From assembly GCA_905178155.1 (NCBI GenBank), contig CAJINV010000017.1:1534269-1598268 (forward strand): a DNA stretch of 64,000 bases, given 5' to 3'. The DNA is from Amoebophrya sp. A120 (Eukaryota > Sar > Dinophyceae > Syndiniales > Amoebophryaceae). The notes under the pieces were generated by a model. That model was not told where the DNA came from. It saw only the letters and a program-made list of their open reading frames with translations, and ran no database searches. The translations under genes were made by a program, and so were the position numbers. Each line of letters starts with the position of its first letter. Position 1 is the stretch's first letter. Shown piece by piece: positions 45,401-54,500 of the stretch.

Positions 45401-45736
45401 CAGTCGCAGCTCCAACTGCACAACAGGCTGCACGTCCACGAAAGCCAGAGAGAAACCGTAGGAGGCCAGGAAACAAAGTTTGAAAATAGCGCCGCAGAGG
45501 CAGTAGAAGAACAAGCAGAGCCGAGCATTCTGTTCTATCCGGAGGCCTTGCCATTGACCTCGCAGCCGGAAGAAGACGCGGTAGAGGACCTTACCAGCTT
45601 TTCTCTACCAGGAACGAAAGTAACTACACTGGCAGGAATGGAAAATAGAGAAAAACACTACAAGCAGAACTCGTTTCCGAATGGCTTGAAGCTACCACCA
45701 AAGCCCAGAATATTGACCGTTTCCAAGAAAATGTAA
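39449..45736 (+). CDS. Large low-complexity and coiled-coil protein of unknown function
   Basis: One frame of 2095 residues without introns. Residues 1 to about 1060 are Ser/Ala/Gly/Pro-rich and probably disordered. Around 1075-1180 and 1610-1760 there are charged helical stretches (for example LQVELERMKSRKKRIATEKS and FEEEVFKPCREERLKIHRE) that would form coiled coils. A short motif recurs: MLFYPEPEDG near 1465 and ILFYPEALPL near 2030, both followed by acidic sequence. SDVIVFSDDS near 1868 looks like a SUMO-interaction motif. There is no enzyme domain I recognise. Scaffold or cytoskeletal roles are possible but unproven. The start at 39449 is the first ATG in frame; an upstream exon at 38844 may exist. 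Confidence 0.7.
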   Translation: MSSFIAAGRSPPKEDVAHVEKPYPQAASSRPPRSRDSEQKGTERFFARPIVSPGAAGGASSKVDHALTGKNEQHQPRRHYSSASSTASAASNRTARSGPPSTWQDVEVITRPSTVPAVSSSASSSSSRSSISPSKQQVVQGLVNKQAAAPSRQKLQTNASTVDSGSVLHQIQQGDETKARPDLDLVKNRPTRTTGGPNNEDGEHDDAAVNVRALRAFGSGRQSSVLSNKLRSSINTLNTLRKSTIPDVSSSSSCESYDGTSSSASGSKGTSAPAVDHFFCDKAKSDGLFGARDERRSATTKPFLLGEPAAKAPASLDGNNTRNSGAADAPQGQGQVTKADGGKKNRAQDDRGRITVQLNVKQAAAAAANEEKNVENIAEPSKPAPVVFEALVQDEEEDGPLPVLQQEQKVKMEAHAIVTEAMSRSTERTEKAQEDVAMINRSSSEEAEKNKEGSGAEATATPAEANVSDGPPRARPIRLPDLLPKLNVLRYFKSISKQRERDLFVEDLHAADGREGDTSTEPALAAGTITGSENKDIASGALAPASISLNEHVEARPTLQLDGTAVLVDKPLQVVADDDAQMQKAIKPAVLLENFPRPASNIAEMRKTRLAAAAHQIRSSAAVLKRMRSSSGTGSSSGSSFSSTTGGAKDTRQKLRIWVNTTGASRAARVPEVATGKVLGSGVESGTVPVGRSSGDEPAGAATGATATAQITKIEATAVGHEDNSETTRTQNKRPSASVISMSSSTTLTEQLLQAAGAPIVPIRPALPQVFQAEAKRAVLPPTATLVAPAIVPKRPVAPMTILGLGTGLGAATGGSTSASSGRAAINPSAGCTTDVADDFRRTLLQSASRAKKPKIIPPRPAKAPQILAPPPLQEERGYVAAKLLQTKTLPVVWTAPTTPVAAAGGTRVAAALPKSAMLMSSSVGGPAATSTGNRSASPVSKIMFSPAKMRAAPAPSCSAASGAQSGAAGATTSFVPPTAPKLFAPASSPLQAGLFLPARGATVARATGTAAPMRVFDPGTSSAFLSSASSTSTGTSFLRPFDARQEQQPPQKSQTPPHLDTELARQFRLSLVPVHLPPPEKLPSKLSHKQVVTESVQKHLQVELERMKSRKKRIATEKSFFDLLYLGKLREMQEGAEVKNAALRRKIQRAKQDFADEVTEQIDRLRKFLLYSKDSWRSHDALVVKRNKKGPPGDDEETVLLQEHERYRLEEDETSSEEQEAEESQSSSLISATESKATRKSQLGKSSKMSCLTSSSSEQEKPVAVPDAAENDLDSPDAPAGAEGEEAGGEDEEVEGQHESGAPGAPKRPSKDSSGPPVSSAVHSPSEMAPSSPRDHAEQETPLPEDGGEANAAQLEPGSALSQVEGTEAGSAQSVSEAAVGGQALLSETAAVSNGTRSSTSAQHHSAVLKAAVKTSRLERVKGRENNKPKGGRLGRVGQEQQDGSLEAEQQPAQPRQQMLFYPEPEDGVDDKAGSASSADRTTKPMKSPSGRDGRKLPKRKPVKPKRNSDLQEAAKGIRQVDPSLDNSKMIHLPILEKKTDLKLAVEQSPGHQTKITAGKSDQVRHAAEQALAEAEERFGKIFYKAKFVVEEVDYAQEKEEEERHREHQGMKTASSANRDPRQYYLARRWQQFEEEVFKPCREERLKIHRETKHAAAVVKLARVLHFVTRDQLQHSFFQVAGMPQAAALFTEVEKDWLSQKKAKLRSEVQQEELTLLKRNKVRALTTTLHNCLVRKILAAAFFRLRYHTACRVTTASTGARTSAVASTSQKQDEALAAEGGPTGAPLAVPGSSSELDLLVDSDFDVKVSSGAAGKLLLAAGKRTTAESGDAPLDVLDTADSNSTKQAVVLAPAAKPLRQSRSSDVIVFSDDSPRGAGVLPMAELLEEPPAFRANEAATTTEPRVLVFDAATAADEQLGNDLAGNLGESASAPQRWSDRVLDFFGVSTALKDENTRAHAPSREDQIALPTVAVPSEAVPAATHHQSQLQLHNRLHVHESQRETVGGQETKFENSAAEAVEEQAEPSILFYPEALPLTSQPEEDAVEDLTSFSLPGTKVTTLAGMENREKHYKQNSFPNGLKLPPKPRILTVSKKM

Positions 45737-46261
45737 ATCAATATCAAATTATGTGAAAACACGATGAAGGTACTTCTAAAGCCTAGATTCTAAAACGCCT
45801 CGTTTCGAGATGAAATGGAAATGCACCAAGAGAATGAGAAGATTGAGCAACGCCACCGGCACGACACTGCCTTACAACTCGCGCGGGCAGCCGTGCGGTC
45901 GGTACCAAGGGAGATGAGAGGGACGGAACAGCTGGGAAGACCTGTCGTGTTTTCGTGATGCTGATTGCACCTTTCTTGGATGAAAAATTAAGCATGAAGA
46001 TGATCACTGAGTCGCCCAGCAGAGCTGCTGAAGAAGCTGCAGTGTTTTATCGAGATCCATTTCAATCAGTTCGACTTCGATTTGATGGCCGTTGCCGTTG
46101 GCTCCCAATGTAATCAAGATCAACCCCTTGTTGCCTTCGGACCACGAGTAAGTACGACCTGCTCCATTGTTTCATCGCTTGTGCAACAGCACTTCTCCCT
46201 TGTATACTCGTGAAGGAACAAAGTAGTACATGTTCAACAGACACTCTTCCACGAAAAAATC
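45737..46261. other. Intergenic spacer
   Basis: About 525 bp. Nothing recognised. Confidence 0.4.
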
Positions 46262-48001
46262 ATGTCCGGAGCTACTTCGAGCTCCTCCTCCGTGTTGCCT
46301 TCCGGCAGTACAACTAGGCAGTTCAGCACAAGGATCACGAAAAACGCCGAACGTGAAAATTTCGACCACTACCACAACACGGGCGACAGCGCGACGAATG
46401 ATGGTCCTAAGGAGCTTTTCACAGACAATGACCCAGCCACGACGATTAAGGGTTGTGGCTTCAAAAACAAACTCACCGCAGAACTCACCCTGCACCTCAT
46501 CCAGCAGCCGGGGTCAAGCTACAAGCAGTATTGGACGGTAAGGGCGATGCAGGAACGGGCGACAAGGCACCCGCACCAAACGGAGCAAATGCGAGAGGCG
46601 ATTACGGTGTTTGATAAGTGGCTTGTGGAGAGGGACGAAAGCATGAGCAGAAATGTTGTCACGGCGAGCACAAGTGGCAAGGCGAGCGAGAATGACCATC
46701 ATCATCAAGACGCTGTACTACAGCTGCAAGTTGACCAGCCGGCCGCTTTGCAACAGCGAAGAACCCTTGCTTTTTCCAAGGCGAACGCCCACGCGCGACG
46801 GAATTGCGATACTGATGAGGAGTTCCACAACTACACAAAACAAGACCGAAACGAGATGCTGAAATGTCTGCGCGAAAACGCAATGTCTACGGATTGGTTT
46901 GCGCTATCAGCGACGGCCTTTGTAGGACTCTTCGGCGGACCCGGGGAGCACGGCTATGGTGTGCACGTATGTTGCGGCAACTTCGAAGGAGACGCAAGTT
47001 TAGCAATACAGGCTGACGAAATGGAAGACAAGCACAAGCTTACATCTCATGGTCATGGAGAAGAAACGGCTGCCGGGGGTGGCGCAAGCTCAAGCACTGT
47101 TCATCAGATGAAGTTTTCTTTTCTGTACGAGAAGTACCGATCGGAGATGCAGAGCCGTTCTTGCAACTTCTCGAAGTGCGTCTGTAGCTTCGAGAACACT
47201 CATGAGGTCCATGTTGTTGGCTTCAATGCAGCATTAAGTTGTGCGTCTTCTTCCAGTGCGTCGAGGAAAAACAAGAGCGACTCAAACACATCATCGGCAG
47301 CACTGCATCCTACCAAGCGAGATCAGGACACCAAGTGCCACCTACCACTTCTTTCTGCCTTCTATTCCGTCTGTTCCGAGGAAAATCAGACCCATCCGTG
47401 GTTCCACTCCTCTAAAGATTGGAGCGTCAGCCAGCTTGGGTTGGGAAGCAAATTTCCCTGGACCGCTTTTTCTCTCGAGTACGATGGAGCACAGGAGAAA
47501 GCGAGGTTCGTGCGGAATCGGTTTTGGAAGGCGAAAGAGGATGGCGTGGAGACTGGCACTGACGGCAGCATTGTTGTCGCAAAAACCGGACACATCATGA
47601 AGCACCAACCTTCAGTGAAAGATTTTTTTTCGAGAAAACGACCAGCAGTTGCGTCTGTACAATCCGTGGTTGATTCTGGCACAAAGTGCGCTGTCCAGAC
47701 CCAGCAGAAGTACGCGACCTTTGCTAGTAACAAAAGGCAGAATGCATCTTCGTTGGAAACAAGGACAGAAGTCGCGACAAAGTTGATTTGTACAAAAAAC
47801 AGCGATGATGTCATTGTCTTGTCGTCAGATGACGAAGTTGACGTAGATGTACCGGGAAAACGAAAATCAAGGGCATTTCATCGTGGCCAATTAGAAATGT
47901 TGGAGCTGCGCACCCGGAGAAATCCTGGTTGCGACTTTTTTCGGTATTCTAGTTCTACTCTTTCCATCCAACAGAAGTTGTTAGCAGGTATGATCGTCTG
48001 A
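46262..48001 (+). CDS. Protein with PIP-box and SUMO-interaction motifs
   Basis: A single frame of 579 residues. A helical segment near 65-115 (TIKGCGFKNKLTAELTLHLI, then MQERATRHPHQTEQM and VFDKWL) seems to be a conserved unit, but I cannot name it. A central Cys/His-containing region (YGVHVCCGNF, SRSCNFSKCVCSF) may be a small fold. Near residue 448 is QPSVKDFF, an exact match to the PCNA-interacting PIP-box pattern (Q-x-x-aliphatic-x-x-F-F), followed by basic SRKRP as in strong PIP boxes. Near 515, DDVIVLSSDDE matches a SUMO-interaction motif with acidic flank. Together these point to a replication- or repair-associated nuclear protein. The catalytic role, if any, is unknown. Confidence 0.68.
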   Translation: MSGATSSSSSVLPSGSTTRQFSTRITKNAERENFDHYHNTGDSATNDGPKELFTDNDPATTIKGCGFKNKLTAELTLHLIQQPGSSYKQYWTVRAMQERATRHPHQTEQMREAITVFDKWLVERDESMSRNVVTASTSGKASENDHHHQDAVLQLQVDQPAALQQRRTLAFSKANAHARRNCDTDEEFHNYTKQDRNEMLKCLRENAMSTDWFALSATAFVGLFGGPGEHGYGVHVCCGNFEGDASLAIQADEMEDKHKLTSHGHGEETAAGGGASSSTVHQMKFSFLYEKYRSEMQSRSCNFSKCVCSFENTHEVHVVGFNAALSCASSSSASRKNKSDSNTSSAALHPTKRDQDTKCHLPLLSAFYSVCSEENQTHPWFHSSKDWSVSQLGLGSKFPWTAFSLEYDGAQEKARFVRNRFWKAKEDGVETGTDGSIVVAKTGHIMKHQPSVKDFFSRKRPAVASVQSVVDSGTKCAVQTQQKYATFASNKRQNASSLETRTEVATKLICTKNSDDVIVLSSDDEVDVDVPGKRKSRAFHRGQLEMLELRTRRNPGCDFFRYSSSTLSIQQKLLAGMIV

Positions 48002-48506
48002 CAAGCGACGCAATTGCGGCTCTGCAGCAGAGGTGAAACGCGTTGAGAAGTTGCGCAGTTTGTGTGATTCGTGAGACGAATACGAGAAGCAAGCCTGCTG
48101 AGATGTAGGCATAAGCATAACACTAGAGACTGCGAGGAATGAGACGCGTTTTTGCAGCGCATGCATTTCTGATGCAAATGTAGCAAACGGACCTGCAGTC
48201 CGACAATGCAGTTGGCAGCTGCAGCAAGCGCGATCATCTACATCTTCTTCCTCCAAACAAAGAAAAGCGAATAAGGATTTTAGGAATTATACGATTTCTT
48301 GCCCACAAAAAGCTTCGTTGCGTATTATAGCGAGGCATTTTCTTAGCTGCCGCAATCGCATCAATCTACAATATTCTGCGCGCATGGCTTCTTCGTTGAG
48401 TGGTTTTGTAATTGAATTTATATTTTTCCGTGACGTGATTTTTTTTTAATGTAAAAAATCATTTTCATGATCGTCCGTGTAAACAAAGCTCGTCTACCCT
48501 ACCAAA
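48002..48506. other. Intergenic spacer
   Basis: About 500 bp, AT-rich near 48400-48460. No gene or repeat seen. Confidence 0.4.
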
Positions 48507-51500
48507 ATGTCGACCCGTCTCTCCTCCCGTACGCGCTCCTCTTCTTTCGGGAGCGCGGTGCACGAAGCGGCCCAGTTACGGGAAAGTTTATTGCAACAAC
48601 AGAACTTTCAACATTCGGACCAAGCCGCGAACCGCTACGGTGTCGCAGCGAAATCCCGGCGGTTGTCCGTCCACACGGGCGCCGCCAGTCCCTTGGTGGT
48701 CCGTGCTCACGCAGCGAGTGGTCGGGGACAGGGGCAGACGAGCTTGTTGAGTGTGCCGCCAAATGGAAATATCCTCGATGGAGGGGTGATCTCTCCTTCC
48801 GCCGTTTCACCGAGAGGAAGCGGCGCTGATGAGCAGCACGCAAACAATTTCTCACTCAGGCCAACGCCGTCGCCATTCAATATTGGCAGCAACAAAGTGG
48901 AGCCGAGAATAAGCAGTATCAGTGGAGATAGATTGCACCCAACAGGGTCTCCGATAGCGATACAAGCACACCAGGGCGCGGCAAGTCTTCTAGGGCAGCG
49001 TAGTATTTCGAAATCCGAAGTTCGTGGCGCAGCGTCTCCAAGAAAGACCACCACCAGCGATGCGCTTCATTTGCAGCTGTGGGCACAGCTGACCGCACTG
49101 TTGGGAGGGGGTGCTGATGCCGACGTTACTGATAAAGCGATATTGTCTGCTCCTGACGCCGATGCCCGAGCCACACTTCTACCAGGCGTGGAGCCAGCAG
49201 ATGAAGCTGCCCTTCTCCCCACGTCAAAAACTACAGCCGAACTCGGCCGCTCCACGGCCATCGCGTTTTCGTACGGAATCATCAACTTTGTGTGCGTTTT
49301 GCCCGTCATCGTCGCGTACGCGCACATTGTCTACGCGAGTAACGATTTCGAGGAATACATGCCGTACATTTTGAAAGTCGTCATGCTGAGTTGCTGCATC
49401 CACCAGGCCTTGTTCTCGTGGTTCAGCCGACTCCCCTTCTCCATCGGCCAGGTCCAAGACGTCGGCTTGATCTTTCTCGCGGCGATTACAAAAAACGTCC
49501 AGGAGCTCGCAACCTACCAAAACGCCCTAGCAGAGCAGGCACGGACGGCGCTACTGGCAAAAGCGGGCAATTATCCGGGTTTACCCGGCTTGGAGGGCGG
49601 AGTTGGCAGTGCACGACCAGCAGCACAACTTGCAGCCCAGGCCTACCACCCCATAACGACGAAGGAGATTGTTGCGACGAGTCTCTGGGCGGGTGGGATC
49701 GGCACGACAATCACCGGCTTGATTGTTTGGTACGTGGGGTATCGGCAGTTGGTCGACTACGTCTCGTTGCTCCCCTTGCCGGTCGTGGGCGGATATTTGG
49801 GTTACATCGGCTGGTTCTGCATCGTATTCCCTGAAAATTGACCGTCCCCATCCACTTTTGGCATGGCAAGCACATAATTTGCTACGTGTTTTCCATGACA
49901 AACTGGATGGGGGATGGTTAATTTTCAGGGAATACATCGCGGCGGGGTTGACCATCATGTCCGGACAACAGATCAACGCCCCCTGGACGGTGGCGCCGCT
50001 GTTCTGCGAGGAACAGGTGCCGTACTTGGTTTCCTTTGCGCTGTTTCTCGTGCTGTTTCTCTTCATCCACTACCGGTTGAGCCACCACGTCTTCGTGATG
50101 CCCACGGTGTTGCTGCTCGCTCCGGTCGGTTTTCTAGCCATCGCGATCTACGGCTTGGGGTTTACGCTAGAGGAACTGCGGGAGGAGAATTGGCTGAGCT
50201 ACCCGGCAAAGGGGCTGGTGTGGGGCCCGACACAATACGCGATCTACGATCCGAGGCTGGTGCACTGGAGCTTTTTGCCGAGGCAGATTGGGAACTTCAT
50301 CGGTACCCATCAATGAAAACGAATGCTCTTTGCTGGATTTCTGAACACTTCTCTACGCAAACCAATATATGAAAATCGCGAAAAGAATTTGAATCACATT
50401 CACCTGCATGATGACAAACACAAAGATCTAAATCGCCTACCAATTACCCTTCTCAGGTCTCACCATCGTGGTCACCTTCGGCTCTTCCCTGGACGTAGCC
50501 GCGATCCAGGCGGAGATTCCCTACCGCTTGGATTTCAACGGCGAAATGCGGATGATTGGCGGCGCGAATTTCATTGCGGGATTGACCGGTGGCATGACGG
50601 GCAGCTACATCTTCAGCCAGACGATTTTCTCGCTGAAATCCCAGGTCACCAGCAGTCTTTGCGGCTGGACGGTTTTCTTCTGCGAATTTCTCCTGTGGGC
50701 GCTACCGATCGACTTATCCTGCGTGTTGCCAAAACCCTACGTCGGTGCGTTAGTCGCGTTATTCGGCGTCGACATTCTCCGGGACTGGCTGTGGAAAAGC
50801 CGCGCGCTCCTGTCCCAGATGGAGTACGTCCTTGTGTGGCTCGCGTTTTCCATCATTATGGTTCTCCAGGGGTTAAACAGCTTCGGGGTGATTGAAGGGA
50901 TGTTAGTCGCGACGGGTCTGGCCTGCGTCACGTTTGTCTGCCTGTACAGCACCTTGCCGGTGTGGACGGTCGGGCCGCAGACGAGATCCGGGCAGTTTCG
51001 GAGGTACAACGAGCGGAAAGTGCTGGACCGGCAGAAGCAGCAAATCTTTGTGTGCCAGTTGAAGGGGTACATTTTCTTCGGCTCCAGTATGGATTTGAGC
51101 ACACGACTGCTGAACGCCGTGCTGGATCATTTCCAAAAGGCGGACAAGATCTCCAGATTGCAGTTCGGAGGAGGCGGATCTGTAGTGCAGGCGGGGACGG
51201 GGGGCGGCGACAAGGCCATCGTGACATCAAGTTTGATCCAAAATAATAGAGGTGGTGAGGGAACAAACAATCCATTTCCTGTCGCGCCGTCAAGACAAAA
51301 TCCCGATCAGAATCTCGCAACACACTTGCTGAACGAAGAAAAAACGGGAAAGGTGAACATCAAGAATCTCCCAACTCCTGCAGCAGCAACCACCGCAACA
51401 CGAGCCGGACGTCCGCCGCAGCCCAGCGAAGCGGTCTTCAACGTCGCAGCTGACAACCCAGCACGAATTTCGGTCCAAACTAGCGACTTCCCGGACGAAA

Positions 51501-54500
51501 GTAGAGAGAGCACGTTTGCAGTCCCGAGAATCAGTGTGGACGACCCGCGCTATTCCGCCATCGATAGCGTGGTGACAGTCGACCCATACGGGACAACTAG
51601 GGACTCCGCCGCGCAAATGAACCACCTGCCGAAAAACTACAGCGAATCCAACCGGAGTGGCTCGTCGGCTGTGCTACATGATCCAGCACACCTTCCCCTG
51701 TCGCAGCAGCAACCGCCTTCGTCCCACTACGTCTCCGGTACCGGGGGGCTGACCGATGACGAGTTGATTCCAGTCAACCGGGATGATAAACAAGCCAACG
51801 CAAACCGATCAGAGAATGGCATATTTGAGGACTTTTCCTACACACTGCAAATCAACACAGACGGGAATATTTCTAGCAGGACGACGACAAATCAAAACGC
51901 GATCATGCTAGAGCAGCAGAATAGTCCTCCTGACCATCAAGAAGAAGATCAGTTTTTGCACAAGCTGAATCTCCGGTCCCCGACCTCGGAAGCGTCGTTT
52001 GTCCTCCCGACACCGATTGGACCTGGAGCTCCTTCGCAGCCAAAATTTGTCGTGTTAGATTTTGAGCAAGTACAGAACATCGACTCAACCGCTTGCGTGT
52101 CCCTGGCGAGTATGAAAGTCTCTTTAAAAACCTCCGACGTGATGGTCTCCAACTCGCGCTTGCACTTCGTCTATTGCGGAATAAGGTCGGATTCCCTTCG
52201 GGAGCTGCTACAGGCAAACAACGCACTGAACAGCAACGAGGACTACGAGTTTGGTGCGTTGGAAGATGCCTTGAACTTCATCGAAGAGATGATTCTGAAC
52301 CACCACTACGAAAACTTAAGCCTGTATGAGGTGGAGATGAACTACACTGGCAGTGGTATATTAGCAGGAGGAAGTACTACTTCTAACCCGCCGCGCTCGA
52401 GTCTTGCGGCGTTTCACAAGTCAAGAAACGCAAACTTTGCCCTGACGCTCGAGGAGATCTTGTTGGAGTACTTTCGGCAGGACCCGACTGTGAACCCGCC
52501 GAACATGTGGTCTCCAAGGGTGACGGCGAGCTCGACTTACCGGCCGCAATTTTACCCCGCTTCTGCGTCTGCTGGCTACGAGCCACCGAAGCCGGTTTTT
52601 ACTAGTGACACAGGAGAGGGACGAGATGACACGACGGCAACTTCTGCAGGAGCGCAGCTAAAGAGTGCAAAGCAAAACGCCGCCAGCACGACCGAGTCGG
52701 AGTTCGTGCAATCTGGACAGAAAACCGCTTCCTTTCCGGACGAACCAGGAGTCGAAGTTGCGTTAACCAAGGCGACGTCGAGCACATCCAGCTCCTCATC
52801 GCAGCCGATGAGTCGGCAACTGCTGGTGCTGGCCGATAATTCGGAACTACAACATGAGCCTTTCTCCCAAGACTACACGAGCTCGAGCACGGCGCAGCAC
52901 CAGCAGCAGCATCCCCCACTGCTGGGGATGAAGCCGCAACACCAAATCTCCCTCACCGATATCCGGTCCCACGACTTCCTAACCGGGTTGCGGCAGATCG
53001 CCAAATCCTTCACGGTGACCTTAACACTACCCGCGGGCGCCGTCCTCTTTCGGTCAGTATCAAATGCAAAAATGTCTGGGTCTGGAAGAGTCATGCTGTT
53101 TTTGCATCACGCAGAAGGTCTGGCATGGAAGCTGTAGCATCACAGGTTTCGAAAAGCTTCCGCAATGCCGAATCCGCATGACAAATCCCCCACTTTGGTG
53201 ACAGAAAGTGGGCAGCTTTTGCTACCTATGCATCAGAGATTTTTCTGTGTGCTGAAATGCGCATCACAAGTTTGTATTCTTCCAGACCCAGACACTTTTA
53301 CATTTGATAGTCAGAGGACGTCTGCAACGCGGTGTTTTTCGTCAGTAAGGGTATCCTGAGTAAAAACGTCCCCACACCAGAGTTGTCATGCAAATCTGCA
53401 TGCCAAAAAAGTTTCTCATGCTGAGACGATTCCGGTTTATGATCCCAGTCCCCCCTCCCACCCTTTGCTTCTGTTGCAGAATAAGTCAAGCTGAGTCACT
53501 ACGGTTGCCGCGCACAAATTAAGCCTTTAAGTTGTCGCTGTGCCCCAGGTGGGTTGCCAGTCAGCAGTGCCAAACAACTGGTCTATGGTTTGACAACTGT
53601 GACCCGCTCGCTTGCCTTTTTCGTCCGTGCCGCAGGTAAGGCGCAAACGGTCCAGCCTCCCCTGTCTGGGCGGGGCTGCGGCTTAGGGGAGAGTCTCGCC
53701 CCTTCACCCAAAGGGGTGCGTCGTCTCTTCCGTGAGAGCAAAAACGTAGGGCGTAAAATGGGTCGGGTCCTGGATCATTCTGTATGTTGGGCTGTCGCGC
53801 TCGGCTTGCTGGCCGGGCTGTACCGATCAGGTGTGGTGGGTAGCTCCCGACTGGTTGGTACTTTTCTTGGGGCGACTTGCCGTGGTAGCGCTCGGCTTTT
53901 GTATGATGAGGTCGCCGAAAGTGCTTCCTCGCCCACCCCCCGGGGAGGGGATCCTTGACCTGTGGCGCTGGGAGCGGGTGTCCACTACATGATGATGATG
54001 ATGCTGAGCCCCATGAAAGGCATTTTCTAATCGTGTTTTGGGATTTGTGATGCTATAATCAGCATGATGTGCTAGATCTGTGATGCTGCTGAACTACCTA
54101 AACAGGATTACATTACAAGGACAAACGTGTCATGCGAAACAGCCAAAGCTGGTTGATTTGTCTAGCAGATTTCCCATCTTGACTCTGGTGTGGGTACGTT
54201 TTTACTCAGGATAAAGGGGGTGGTAGAGGTATCCGCGTGGCGCTCGTTGAAGAACAACGCGGCGAGTTTGATCAAGAACGATCCGACGCTAGGGGTTGCT
54301 GGTGGCGCAGGTCCGTTTGGAAATATTAGAGCAGGACCAGGAGGAGCTACAGCATCTTCACAGTCGCATCTTCAAGATCGACAGACGATGCCAACGGTCG
54401 TGCAACACCAATCTACTTCTGCACGGCAGGAAACGCTGAAGTCCACGACAATTTCCCCGACCCTGTCCTCCTGGCTCCGAACGCGTTCGATCCAATGCCG

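Noticed and set aside
53554-53958. 134-codon frame as a stand-alone gene
   Set aside because: It lies wholly within a nested insertion inside an introner and has no recognised domain, so it is reported only as cargo.
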